From Thinopyrum elongatum (Eukaryota > Streptophyta > Magnoliopsida > Poales > Poaceae): a stretch of 64,000 bases of DNA. The notes below the pieces were generated by a model. It worked only from the letters and a program-made list of their open reading frames with translations. It had not been told where the DNA came from and ran no database searches. Below, one piece after another: positions 22,766 through 34,800 of this stretch; the first letter of the stretch is position 1; the number at the start of each line of letters is the position of its first letter. The stretch covers positions 215,084,070 to 215,148,069 of the forward strand of contig CM022299.1 of assembly GCA_011799875.1 (NCBI GenBank), read 5' to 3'. The translations under genes were made by a program, and so were the position numbers.

Positions 22766-24402
22766 TGATGTCTACTACACAACTTGTTCTTGTAGACTCG
22801 TGTTGGGCCTCCAAGCGCAGAGTTTTGTAGGATAGTAGCAATTTTCCCTCAAGTGGATGACCTAAGGTTTATCAATCCGTGGGAGGCGTAGGATGAAGAT
22901 AGTCTCTCTCAAACAACCCTGCAACCAAATAACAAAAAGTCTCTTGTGTCCCCAACACACCAAATACAATGGAAATTTGTATAGGTGCACTAGTTCGGCG
23001 AAGAGATGGTGATACAAGTGTAATATGGATGGTAGAAATATATTTTTATAATCTGAATAAATAAAAACAGCAAGGTAGCAATCGATAAAAGTGAGCACAA
23101 ACGGTATTGCAATGCTTGAAAATGAGGCCTAGGGTCTGTACTTTCGCTAGTGCAATCTCTCAACAATGCTAATCTAATTGGATCATATAACCATCCCTCA
23201 ACGTGCGATGAAGAATCACTCCAAAGTTCTTATCTAGCGGAGAACATAAGAAGAAATTGTTTGTAGGGTAGGAAACCACCTTAAAGTTATTCTTTCCGTT
23301 CGATCTATTCAAGAGTTCATACAAAAATAACACAAATCTATTCTTTTCGTTCGATCTATCCAAGAGTTCGTACAAAAATAACACCATATGATACACATCA
23401 ACCAACTCTAATGTCACCTAGATACTCCAATGTCACCGTGAGTATCTGTGAGTTGATTATGCGATATGCATCAAACAATTTCAGATTCATAATACTCAAT
23501 CCAACACAAAGAACTTCAATGAGTGCCCCAAGATTTCTACCGGAGAAACAAAAGACAAAAACATGCATCAACCCCTATGCATAGATTACCCCAATGTCAC
23601 CTCGGGAATCCGCGAGTTGAGTGCCAAGACATAGATCAAGTGCTCTCAAATCCATAAAAGTATTCAATCCGATAAAATGAAATCTCAAAGGGAAAACTCA
23701 ATTCACAACAAGATAGAGAGGGAGAAACACCATATGATCAGACTATATTAACAAAGCTCGTGATACATCAAGATTGTGCCATCTCAAGAACACGAGAGAG
23801 AGAGATTAAACACATAGCTACTGGTACAAACCCTCAGCCCCGAGGGTGGACTAGTCCCTCCTCATCATGGTGGCCGCCGAAATGATGAAGATGGCCACCG
23901 GTGATGATTCCCCTCTCTGGCAGGGTGCCGGAATGGGGTGTAGATTGGTTTTTCGTGGCTACAGAGGCCTGCGGCGGCGGAACTTCTGATCTAGGGTTAC
24001 CCCCAGGGTTTTTGGGATATTTGGCAATTTATAGGGCGAAGAGGCAGTGCAGGTGGCCACCGAGGTGGGCACAACCCACCAGGGCACGCCTGGGCCCCCA
24101 GGCACACCCAAGTGGGTTGGGCCCCCCTCGGGGCACCCCTCTGGTACTTCTTTGGCCCATCTTGGGTCTTCTGGTCCAAAAAAATTCTCCAAAATTTTTT
24201 GCTGCACTTGGACTCCGTTTGGTATTGATTTTCTGCGATGTAAAAAACAAGCAAAAAACAGCAACTGGCACTGGGCACTATGTCAATAGGTTAGTCCCAA
24301 AAAATGATATAAAGTTGCTATAAAATGATTGTAAAACATCTAAGAATGATAATATAACAGCATGAATACTTCATAAATTATAGATACGCCGGAGACGTAC
24401 CA
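22766..24402 (-). repeat. S 3' LTR (1637 bp)
   Basis: Plus strand TGATGTCTACTAC...GACGTACCA. A minus-strand TATA-like CTATAAATTG (24025-24034) lies where the promoter is expected. Matches 28375-28945 and 43943-44751; about 270 bp of it (roughly 23325-23593) has no counterpart in the other LTR. Confidence 0.92.
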
Positions 24403-24416
24403 GCATCCCCAAGCTT
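24403..24416 (-). promoter_or_regulatory. S polypurine tract
   Basis: Coding-strand AAGCTTGGGGATGC directly upstream of the 3' LTR. The same 14-mer recurs at 25976-25989, 26033-26046, 26686-26699, 26743-26756 and 28037-28050, all in the same orientation. Confidence 0.7.
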
Positions 24417-27372
24417 AATTCCTACTCGTCCTCGAGTAGGTAAATGATAAAAGAAATAATTTATGAAGTGTGAATGCTAGCAAAGTGCATAAGTTTGATC
24501 AATGATAATTTTAATCACTTTTCCTAGCATCATAACAGCAATTTTTTCTCATAAAACTTCTCATGTTAAAGTAGCAACCAATTCACATGTTAAGGTTCAA
24601 ACAATGAATTCTCTTGAAACTCAACAACCTATGTTCTCAGTCACCAAACAATTGCAATTCAACTTATTCAACAAAATCTAAGTAAGAGCTCCACATACTC
24701 AATCATCATATAGTCTTCCATGATTGCTAGTACTCAAAGCATATTCTTAGAACAAATGGCATCCATCGAACACAGAGAAAGATAGGGGCTTAATATTTCG
24801 CCTCCCAACTCATTTATCATAGAGATAATTGTCAACAATAATAAATCATGATCAAATATATTTGACTGGTCATATGTGCCTAGATCTTTCTCCACCACAT
24901 GATGCTTGCCAACTAGAGAATAGTTGAAGTTGAAATGAGATTTCGTACTATTGACTCTTTGCATAAAAGTAAATACTGAAAAGTAAAAGATAGGCCCTTG
25001 GTAGAGGGAAGCAGAGGTTGTCATGCGCTTTTTATTTGGATGCCCAAGCTCTTAATGCAAAGGAACGTCACATTATATTGCCCCTTATGATAGCAACCTT
25101 TATTATGCAGTCCGTCGCTTTTATTACTTTGCCATCACAAGTTCGTACAACACTCAATTTTCCCTTACAACAAAAGATCAAACATATTTAGGAGCAATTT
25201 TTATTGCTTTATGCACCGATGACAACTTACTTGATGGATCTTATTCAATCCATAGGTAGGTATGGTGGACACTCATGGCAAGAAACTGGGTTTAAGGGTT
25301 TTTGGATGCACAACTAGTATCTCTACTTAGTACAAATTTTGGCTAGCAAAAGATCCTAGGCAAACACCACATGTTGGAGGATCCATAACAATATAACTTC
25401 TATGCAAATATACACAACCATAACTCATTACGTTGTCTTCCTTGTCCAACTTCAACTAATTTGCTCAAGTTTGAAAATAATTAATGGGTATTCACAATCA
25501 TAGAAGATTTCCAAGATAATATATTTGCATGTGAAAGTTCTCTTCCTTATACTAATCATTCATGAATTGCTTGTATGACCAATATTGTGATTGTCAAGCT
25601 TCAAAAGATTTCACTTTCTAAACCCAATGTGAAGCTACTACTTGGCATGATATGAACATATAATTTCAACTTCATGATATTCAATTCATTCAAAAATTTA
25701 CTCATAGGATATAAGTGAAGCACAAGAGTAAATGACAAACTACTCCAAAAAGATATAAGTGAAGATCAAGCGAGTAGTTAAGTAAATGGGTAGCTATTTG
25801 AGGACTCTCTCTTATTTAAAACTTTCAGATCTAAGTATTTTATTAAAACAGCAAGCAAAAAAACAAAACAAAATGACATTCCAAGAATAGCACAACTCAT
25901 GTGAGGAAGCAAAAACTTAGGCTCAACCGATACTAACCGATAGTTGCTCATGAAGAAAGGTAGGATGCCTACCGGGCATCCCCAAGCTTAGATGCTTGAG
26001 ACTTCTTGGATTATTAACTTGGGATGCCTTGGGCATCCCCAAGCTTGAGCTTTTGTGTCTCCTTAATTCCTTTTATATCATGGTTTCCCTAAATCTTAAA
26101 AACTTCATCCACACAAAACTCAACAAGAACTCGTGAGATAAGTTAGTATAAATCAATGCAAAAACCTTATCATTCTCTACTGTAGTAAATAACTAAAATT
26201 ATTATTCAACATTGCATACTAAATGCCTCTGCATATTTAATACTCCTATCCTCAAATAGAATCATTAAACAAGCAAACATATGCAAACAATGCGAACATA
26301 ACAGCAATCTGTCTAAACAGAACAGTCTGTAAAGAGTGCAATATTCATCATACTTCCCTAACACCAAAAATTCTAAAAAAATTACCACACTGTAGAAAAT
26401 TTATTATAGCTTACTATGCAAAAAATTTCAACCTTTTATCACATTCTGACTTTTTTAGAGAATTTTTGCAACAGCGATAAACTTTCTGTTTTGAAACAGC
26501 AACTCATATACTTGAAAAATAAGCATGGAAAAGGCAAGCAAAACATTATTATAGATAACAGAAAGCAAATATTAACAAAATAAAATGACGCTCCAAGCAA
26601 AACACATATCATGTGACGAATGAAAACATAGCTCCAAGTGAGGTTACCGATAATGTTGAAGACGAAAGAGGGGATGCCTTCCGGGGCATCCCCAAGCTTC
26701 GTTGCTTGGATCTTCCTCGAATATTACCTTGGGGTGCCTTGGGCATCCCCAAGCTTAGGTTCTTGTCACTCCTTGTTCTCCTCATATCGATATCTCACCC
26801 AAAACTTAACGGAACTTCGTGAGATGGATTAGTATGATAAAACAAATCATTCACTTTGGTACTATCAAAGACAAGATTCATAATTGTTCTCACACAATGC
26901 CTGCTGTACTCTACAATTTTCACAATTTATATTGAGCAATATAAACCATAGAAACTAGATAACAAGCAAACTATGAATTGAAAACAGAATCTGTCAAAAA
27001 CAGAACAGTACATAAAGATCTGAATTAAGGTCATACTTATGTAACTCCAGAAATTCTGAAAATTTTGGACAACGTAGAAAAATTGTATACCCATCAACTA
27101 TAAAAAATTCAGAGTTTTTCGACACTCCAGTGAATTTAAACAATTCTTTTACTGGGCGCCAAAGTTCCTGTTTTTGCACAGAATCAAGTCAACTATCATC
27201 CACACTATCCAAAAGGCTTTACTTGGCACTTTATTGAAACAAAACCTATAAAACATGATCACTACAGTAGCCTAACCATGTGAACACACAAAAACAGTAG
27301 GTAAAAGTGTTGGGTTGTCTCCCAACAAGCGCTTTTCTTTAATGCCTTTTAGCTAGGCATGAAGATTTGAAC
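24417..27372 (-). other. S internal AT-rich region
   Basis: No coding sequence of note. It contains a degenerate tandem duplication with a 710-bp offset: four PPT-like motifs at 25976, 26033, 26686 and 26743 keep a 57-bp spacing within each pair, and GTGAGAT-AGTTAGTAT-like text recurs near 26130 and 26820. GGATGCC...GGCATCC hairpins stand next to the motifs. Confidence 0.65.
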
Positions 27373-28248
27373 TCACGTAAAAGATAAGAATTGAAATATA
27401 AAGAGAGCATCATGAAGCATATGACTAGCACATTTAAGTCTAACCCACTTTCTATGCATATGGATTTTGTGAGCAAACAACTTATCGGAACAAGAATCAA
27501 CTAGCATAGGAAGGCACAACAAGCAAAACTTCAAAATTTTCAACACATAGAGAGAAAAGTTGATATTATTGCAATATGTAAAAGCATATGTTCCCCTCTC
27601 ATAATAATTTTCAGTAGCATCATGAATGAATTCAATAATATAGCTATCACATAAAGCATTCTTTTCATGATCCACAAGCATAATTTTTTTATTACTCTCC
27701 ACATAAGCAAATTTATTCTCATCAATAATTGTGGGAGCAAACTCAACAAAATAACTATCATGTGATTGGAAATTAAAATCAAGATGACAAGTTTCATGGT
27801 TATCATTATTCAATATAGCATACATGTCATCACCATAATCATCATATATAGGAACTTTGTTGTCATAATCAATTGCAACCTCCTCCAAAATAGTGGATTC
27901 ATCATTAAATAAAGTCATGACCTCTCCAAATCCACTTTCATCAATATAATCATCATAAATAGGAGGCATGCAATCATCATAATAAATTTTCTCATCAAAA
28001 CTTGGGGGACTAAAAATATCATCTTCATCAAACATAGCATCCCCAAGCTTATGGCTTTGCATACCATTAGCATCATGGATATTCAAAGAATTCATACTAG
28101 CAACATTGTAATCATGCTCATCATTCAAAGATTTTTTGTCAAACATTTTATAGAATTCTTCCTCTATCAATTGAGCACAATTTTCCTTTCCATCATTTTC
28201 ACGAAACACATTATAAAGATGAACAACATGAAACCGCCTCAATTCCAT
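27373..28248 (-). CDS. S internal ORF, acidic protein of unknown function
   Basis: 291 codons without a stop, starting about 100 bases inside the primer site. N-terminus MELRRFHVVHLYNVFRENDG, then a long Asp/Glu/Tyr-rich middle (ESGFGEVMTLFNDE, YDDYGDDMYAIL), and a Cys/hydrophobic C-terminus with MHRKWVRLKCASHMLHDALF. No gag, protease or zinc motif is visible. Its position is where Athila elements start gag, but I see no gag similarity. I do not recognise a function. Preservation of the frame in an otherwise gutted element may mean recent activity or chance in AT-rich DNA; the basic C-terminal block seems familiar from related wheat repeats. Confidence 0.55.
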   Translation of the reverse strand: MELRRFHVVHLYNVFRENDGKENCAQLIEEEFYKMFDKKSLNDEHDYNVASMNSLNIHDANGMQSHKLGDAMFDEDDIFSPPSFDEKIYYDDCMPPIYDDYIDESGFGEVMTLFNDESTILEEVAIDYDNKVPIYDDYGDDMYAILNNDNHETCHLDFNFQSHDSYFVEFAPTIIDENKFAYVESNKKIMLVDHEKNALCDSYIIEFIHDATENYYERGTYAFTYCNNINFSLYVLKILKFCLLCLPMLVDSCSDKLFAHKIHMHRKWVRLKCASHMLHDALFIFQFLSFT

Positions 28249-28340
28249 TTTTTTGGTAGTTTTCTTTTATGAACCAAACTAGTGATAAAACAAGAAACTA
28301 AAAGATTCAATTGCAAGATCTAAAAATATACCTTCAAGCA

Positions 28341-28364
28341 CTCACCTCCCCGGCAACAGCGCCA
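28341..28364 (-). promoter_or_regulatory. S primer-binding site (tRNA-Asp type)
   Basis: Coding-strand TGGCGCTGTTGCCGGGGA and six more bases; differs by one base from the tRNA-Asp complement TGGCGCCGTTGCCGGGGA used by Athila elements. It lies 10 bases inside the LTR. Confidence 0.85.
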
Positions 28365-28374
28365 GAAAAGAGCT

Positions 28375-28945
28375 TGATGTCTACTACACAACTTGTTCTT
28401 GTAGACTCGTGTTGGGCCTCCAAGCGCAGAGTTTTGTAGGACAGTAGCAATTTTCCCTCAAGTGGATGACCTAAGGTTTATCAATCCGTGGAAGGCGTAG
28501 GATGAAGATGGTCTCTATCAAACAACCCTGCAACCAAATAACAAAAAGTCTCTTGTGTCCCCAACACACCAAATACAATGGAAATTTGTATAGGTGCACT
28601 AGTTCGGCGAAGAGATGGTGATACAAGTGTAATATGGATGGTAGAAATATATTTTTACAATCTGAATAAATAAAAACAGCAAGGTAGCAATCGATAAAAG
28701 TGAGCACAAACAGTATTGCAATGCTTGAAAATGAGGCCTAGGGTCCGTACTTTCGCTAGTGCAATATCTCAACAATGCTAATCTAATTGGATCATATAAC
28801 CATCCCTCAACGTGCGATGAAGAATCACTCCAAAGTTCTTATCTAGCGGAGAACATAAGAAGAAATTGTTTGTAGGGTACGAAATGACAATAAAGTTATT
28901 CTTTCCGTTCGATCTATTCAAGAGTTCGTACTAAAATAACACAAA
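28375..28945 (-). repeat. S 5' LTR, first piece
   Basis: Matches 22766-23320 closely. Broken at AACACAAA by F2; the LTR resumes at 43943 after a gap of about 270 bp relative to the intact copy. Confidence 0.9.
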
Positions 28946-28984
28946 GCTAGACTGAACTACAAGCACCTTATAGATAGTTCATCG

Positions 28985-29572
28985 GTGCAACCCGATATTA
29001 TGCTAAGTGTGTGCATGTGTGCACGATATCAAGCGGCCCCTAAAGAATGTCATCTTAAGGCTGTGAAAAGGATAGTGAGATACTTAATTCATACACCAAA
29101 TTTTGGCATTTGGTATCCTAAGAGGCCTTCTTTTGATCTTGTTGGCTACTCCGATTCGGACTATGCCGGTGACAAGGTTGATAGAAAGTCCACTTCGGGG
29201 ACTTGTCAATTTCTTGGTACATCTCTTGTGTTTTGGTCCTCCAAGAAACAAAACTCGGTATCCTTATCCACCGCCGAAGCGGAATGCATTGCCGCTAGTT
29301 CATGTTGTGCTCAATTACTTTGGATGACCCAAACTCTTAAAGATTATGGGATATATGTGAAACATGTTCCATTGCTTTGTGATAATGAAAGTGCTATTAA
29401 GATTGCTCACAATCCCGTGCAACACTCTCGAACTAAGCATATTGAAGTTAGTCATCATTTCATTCAAGATCATGTTGCTAAAGGAGACATCAATCTTAAG
29501 CATGTTCGTACAGACAAGCAATTGGCGGATATATTCACCAACCGCTTGATGAGAAAGTATTTTGCCGTTTGA
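28985..29572 (+). pseudogene. F2 pol fragment: copia RNase H
   Basis: C-terminal part of a copia pol polyprotein, starting at the junction with duplicated 3' sequence. It shows PDIMLSVCMCARYQAAPKE, HLKAVKRIVRYL, then RNase H: GYSDSDYAGDKVDRKSTSG (first Asp), SLSTAEAECIAASSC (Glu), LCDNESAIKIAHNP (Asp) and RTKHIEVSHHFIQDHV (last Asp), ending LADIFTN--MRKYFAV with a natural stop at 29570-29572. The catalytic residues are present but there is no start, RT or promoter. The ATG at 28999 is internal. Confidence 0.9.
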
Positions 29573-31535
29573 GAGGTGAATTGAACATCATTGATGCCTC
29601 AAACTTGGAGTAGGAACTCCATTTGGATGCATGCAAGGCTTGAGCCTTTGACTAATCCGTGATATTTCTCTTACAATTATGATCATATGTCTTGGATCTA
29701 TACCTGTACCCTTGCATGTTATCTAACCCTTATAGGTACTTGGATGAGCCCAAATCTATTAGATTGCAACTCACTCACATCTTGAGCAATCTCTACATCA
29801 CCAAGTCCCTACAATATGGTGGTTGAAGACAAGGAAGCATGAATCCTTTCAACATATCCTTTGACAATTTCAATATATCAAATTTCATTTGGTATCAAAT
29901 TTCATGATGGTCATTTTGGATACACAAGTGCTCTTCCTTGCAAAGCTAACCCATGTAGGTAGATGAACTCAAACTACAAGTGGTGCTCCCAACTCTTGAT
30001 GAACTACATCAACCTTGAGCATCCAACACAAGTTCGACTACATCAACACCACCACACAAGGTATGTTATTCCATCTTAGAGAAGCTTTACACCAAGTCAT
30101 GGGTCAAAGCAGCTCAACAAGATGTGAATACATCAAAATGCTTAAACGAAAAATGGTAACCCCATTTTGAGCTTAAACGATGAGTATGACCTACGATCAA
30201 GTGTTCTCACTTGACTCCTCAGTCAATATACTCTAACATAGGTGACTATGTCGCCGACCCCTTCTAGATGAAGTTCTCTAGTTCTTACATTTGTTTCTTG
30301 CTTGTTCCCCTTTCAAAAAAAAACTTCATCTAGATTTCATTTCTTCTTGTATGTTATCTTCTGCATTCTCTGCATCTAATTCAATGCAAATCCTTTAGTT
30401 AATTCCTTGCAAATCTTTGTGAGATCTTATTTGCCAAGTGAGCTGAGGTGACAAATTGTTTCCTAAGTACTAAACTCAGCCTCACCGATTCACCCCAATC
30501 GGCTAGACCGAACTACAAGCACCTTGTAGATAGTTCATCGGTGCAACCGACAAGGACTAACCCGGTCTGATCGATTTGCATCATCTATGACATCTCCAAC
30601 TAGGTGTCACCGACGAAAATGAATCAGCGCTACCGATTGCACTACTGAGAAAACACTTTGCCACTGCAATTGCCTCTTCTTCTTCAGCTCCACTCGATGA
30701 TTCTTGTCCTCTACTCGCATCTTAAATTACATGCTGCTTTGTACTGTGACTCAAGGACCAAACCTATTTGACTCATGCTCCAGAAGCTCCTTTCTTGGAA
30801 ATTGATGTCAAAGGGGCAGAGAGAGCACATCAAAGCTTATCACATGGGATGCTTATTAACAATAGAGGAGAAAAGTCACATGTCTTTAAGAGGGGAAAGA
30901 CATGTTAATGTATGTTTGTTTTGCTCTGATTTCGTTTGCTCTGATTTTCTCTTACCCTACCTTCTCCCATTATCCAATATCAGATTCAGGGGGAGAAAGA
31001 GTTGATATCTAAGGAAAGAAAATCTTTGGAATTCATTTCATATCTTTAATCCTTGGGGACATGTCTATACCCAAATAGAGTACTAAGTACTCACTCACTA
31101 CATGTCATCCCAGTCTTGGTACTCTTGTGGTTTTCTGAACTTGCTTTGTTTAAGTAGTGTTTCTGTGTTATCTAACCCTGTTTTCTCAGAGTCAACTCTT
31201 CCAAAGCCAGCTCAAGAGCACAAGGTAAGTATATGCATCACACTCATGTGCATGATGATCTCTTGCTGATGTACATATTGTTTGCAAGAAGGACTCATGA
31301 ACATGAAGGTACATTCCCTGTATCTACATCATTTGCTCTGATGCATATAGCCAAGATACATGTAACTCATTGCTTGCTCTGACATGCTTATGCACTCACA
31401 TGTTCTTATATTCTATCTTCACATGATTGCATACATGTAAGGGGAGTTTATGCATGTTACATGTCCTTCCAAAGCTTTACTTGTTATCCTTCATATCCTT
31501 ATCTAAAGCTTTGATGTATGTTGTCATAAATTACC
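29573..31535 (+). other. F2 3' non-coding region
   Basis: Between RNase H and the PPT. No long frame. It contains sequence shared with the F1 spacer (30130-30260), TCGGT/ACCGA motifs (30485-30650) and AT-rich spacer. An env-like gene, as in some SIRE elements, is not evident. Confidence 0.6.
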
Positions 31536-31549
31536 AAAAAGGGGGAGAT
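31536..31549 (+). promoter_or_regulatory. F2 polypurine tract
   Basis: AAAAAGGGGGAGAT immediately before the LTR start at 31550. Confidence 0.85.
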
Positions 31550-31840
31550 TGAAAGCACAAGTGCTCCCTGGGTGATTTTGGTAATTAATGTCAACATATC
31601 TCTTGTTGGACTAATTTCTTTATCTAGTAAATTTCAGAAAGTTCAACAATGGCGTGCCATGGACAAGAGGATGTGGAACCCCTTCAAGATGCTAAGGACA
31701 AAGATTGGCAAAAGCTCAAGACTCTTTATTTCTATTTTAGTGATCCAAGATCACATTGAGTCCATAGGAAAAGCCAATACTATTAAAAGGGGATGAGGTG
31801 TTGCTTAATGGTCTACTTGCTCAAAGTGCTTAGTGATATG
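31550..31840 (+). repeat. F2 3' LTR, first piece
   Basis: Begins TGAAAGCACAAGTGC; interrupted by E2 after ATATG. Together with 42638-43942 it gives about 1.6 kb, the F1 LTR length. Confidence 0.88.
31836..31840. other. E2 target-site duplication, left copy
   Basis: ATATG, repeated at 42633-42637 directly after the 3' LTR of E2. Confidence 0.92.
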
Positions 31841-34800
31841 TGTAACATCCCCAGTGGTTTGCCACAGTAATCACCCTTCTTGATTATGCCATGTCATCAT
31901 ATATCAACAATGCTTAATCATCATTAGTAATAAATCCCTTTTCAAATTCAAATTCACATGGAAATTCAAACTAAAAGTGAAAATAAAAGTTGTCCAAACC
32001 CTGGAACTAAAATGTTCATTAAATAGTATATAATCCAGAGACAATTCAAAAATTATATTCAACTTATACGAAATAAATTAAGTGACTCTAACAGCAACAA
32101 AACAACAGTATTTAATCCTTTTTCAATTTAATAAAATCCAAATGAAATACTTTTGGCTCCAAACCATTTTCTAGCATTGACTAATTTTGCACTGTTAATA
32201 TTTGGACCAGTCTCATATTTTACCAAAAGTCATTTGAAATAAAAACAAAAGACAAAAGACAAACAAAAAAGAAAAGAAAAAAGAAAATAGAAAAGGGAGA
32301 AGAAGCTCACTGTGCCCGGACCGCAAGTGCACAGTGCGGCCCAGCCCGCCTAGCTCCTCCCCCCACCTCTCGCCACAGCTCACCGCGCCTCGCTGTCAAA
32401 CAGCTAGCGCGCGCGCGCCCGGCCCCCTGCCCCCCTCCTTGCGGTCGACAGCGGCCTCGCCTCGCCGGGAAGGATAAAGAGCATCTCCCACGCGCCCTGG
32501 CTTTCCCTCGCTCACTCTTTCTCGCTCTCCCTCGCCTCCCCATCTCACCCGAGCGCCACCGCCGCCATGGCTCCGGCGTAGCCACGGCCACCGTGCCCCG
32601 TTCGCCTCCCCTCAGTGTCCAACGTGCTCGCCGTCATCCCCTCCTTCGACTACGCCGACGAACCGAAGACGAGGGCCATCGCAGCGCCTCCCCGAGCCTT
32701 CTTCCTCCTCGGATCACCGTCGCACACCGTCGCCGATTCCGGCGACCTCGAGCTACCCCGAGCCCACTGCCCTTTCCCTACGGCTCGCTGTGAGCACCCC
32801 GTCCTCCTCCCTTTCTCCCTGCGCTCTCCCCGTAGCTGTAGACGCTGCCCCCTTCTTGCCCAAATGCACCGCCGTAGAACACGTCGCCGGCGTGTCGTCG
32901 GTGACCAAAGGGCCCCGTGCCTGTGCCCAGTGTACTCCCCGCATCGCGTAGGGCCTCGCCGCGCTATTTGTTCGCTCGCCCGCGCATTGATTCGCTGTTC
33001 CCGAGCCGCACCCGAAGCCGTCGCCGCCCACCATCGTCGTGCTGCTCTATCCCGGCCTCCCCTGCCACCGCGCACCCCACCACCGGACGCGGCTCTGCCT
33101 GCTCGTTCCAGAGAGCTAAAGAGCGCGCGAAATGGTGCCCCGTAGCTCGATTCTGGGCTCGCCGGAGTTGAGCCACCGCGTCGGCGCTCACCAGCGCACT
33201 CCGGCGGCCGGCGCTGACCAGACGCCCACGTGGCAGCCGTGGGCCCCGCCCTGTGCCGCTGACCGATGGGCCCCACTGCCCATTTGACCCGGTCAGCGCT
33301 GCTGACTGGGCTGGCTATGTCACTGACACACGGGCCCCACCACTTAAACGTTTTAAAATAAATAGAATTCTAATTAAAATGCTAATTAAGTTAATTACTC
33401 ACTGACATAGGGCCCCAGCTAGATAATTAACCCTGTTAATTAGTTAGTTAGCCCACTGTCTATGACAGGTGGGTCCCGCAGGTCAGGTTTGACCTGGATC
33501 AGTCGGTTGGACTGGATGACGTCATGCTGATGCAGAGATGACGCAATAATCCTTTCTGTTAGTTAAAATAATTCTAGAAATTAATAAAAACTTTAGAAAA
33601 TCATATCTTTTAAACCGTAACTCCGATGAAAATAATTTATATATGAAAAATGCTCAGAATTTCGAGACGGATCCGAACACGCTGTTCGTTTGTCCGTCAC
33701 ACGTCCCTAGCTACCCGAACATGGAACCGTTCCCCTCCGGTCATCTATCTGACAAATGTCCGGAACCGGGAAAACATTCCCGAATGTTTTCCCTCTTCAC
33801 CTAAATCATGTAGCACCATGTCAGAACACCCCTAGCTCTGCGTAGTGTCATGACATGCTCTTGCTTGCTTTGTATTTACTATTTCTTCCCCCTCTTCTCT
33901 CTAGGTAGACCCTGACACCGACGTCCTCCCTGAGACCGACGCAACTCAGGAGCCTGACGCCGTCGTTGACGACCTTGCCCTTGCCCCCCTTTGATCATCC
34001 CGATATCGCCCATTCTAATTTCTCATGCTTGCTTTAGAATTGCTGCTACTACTGCTTTACCTATTCTGATGCATAGCCTGTTTATTGTAACCTGCTATTG
34101 ATAATTACCTGCATATCCTAAACTGTCTAGTATAGTCTGGGTAGAGACCTATCAGTGACCCCACTTATCCCGACTGCCCCACTGGATTATCAGAAGACCC
34201 GATCAACGGTATTGAAGACCAGGCCCCGGCACCGCACATTACCCCCTTAGTTGTAACGACACTGCAGCGTTACTATCGAGTGCCGAGGGTGAGACCTCAT
34301 GTAGCACTTCTGATGTTAACTCTGTAGAGTAGCTATTCGGTCGTGGTCATCGAGGGTGATTCCTCCTTTACCACTTCCGGTAACGACGCTGTCGTGCAAC
34401 ACATCAAGTGTGAACCCATCGGGGGTGATTCCTCCGAGTTCACCTTGACGGATACATCGAGTAGGAATCCAACGAGGGTGATACCTCGGATTCCCCTGAT
34501 GTTATGGACACACGGATACTTGGACTTTACACTGTTACTTGGAAAGGCGGGTCGTCCCTGAGGGGTACCCGTGTGAGCCTAAGTGGCGAGTGTTGTGGAG
34601 ACGGGTTGACCTGGATGGTGCCCGAGTGATGATTACGAGGCGCAGCCGGGCATTATTAGCCCTTGCAGCAAGTCCTCGAGACGGGGCGACGGGGTCACAT
34701 CTTTCGTGAGTCTCTGCTCGTTACCGCAAGCCCTAGTCCACTAACGATTTGGATATTTGATCCGAGTAGGCCCCTGGCCTGATAGCACTAACCATCACGT

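Noticed and set aside
23901..24323. 140-codon frame in the S LTR, repeated at 44250-44672
   Set aside because: It is antisense to the LTR promoter region and repeats only because the LTR does.
32593..33276. Several GC-rich frames (up to 208 codons) in the E2 5' LTR, repeated at 39267-39948 and loosely at 6690-7610
   Set aside because: They overlap on both strands, their stops and frames differ between the two LTRs of one element, and composition alone explains open frames in this block.
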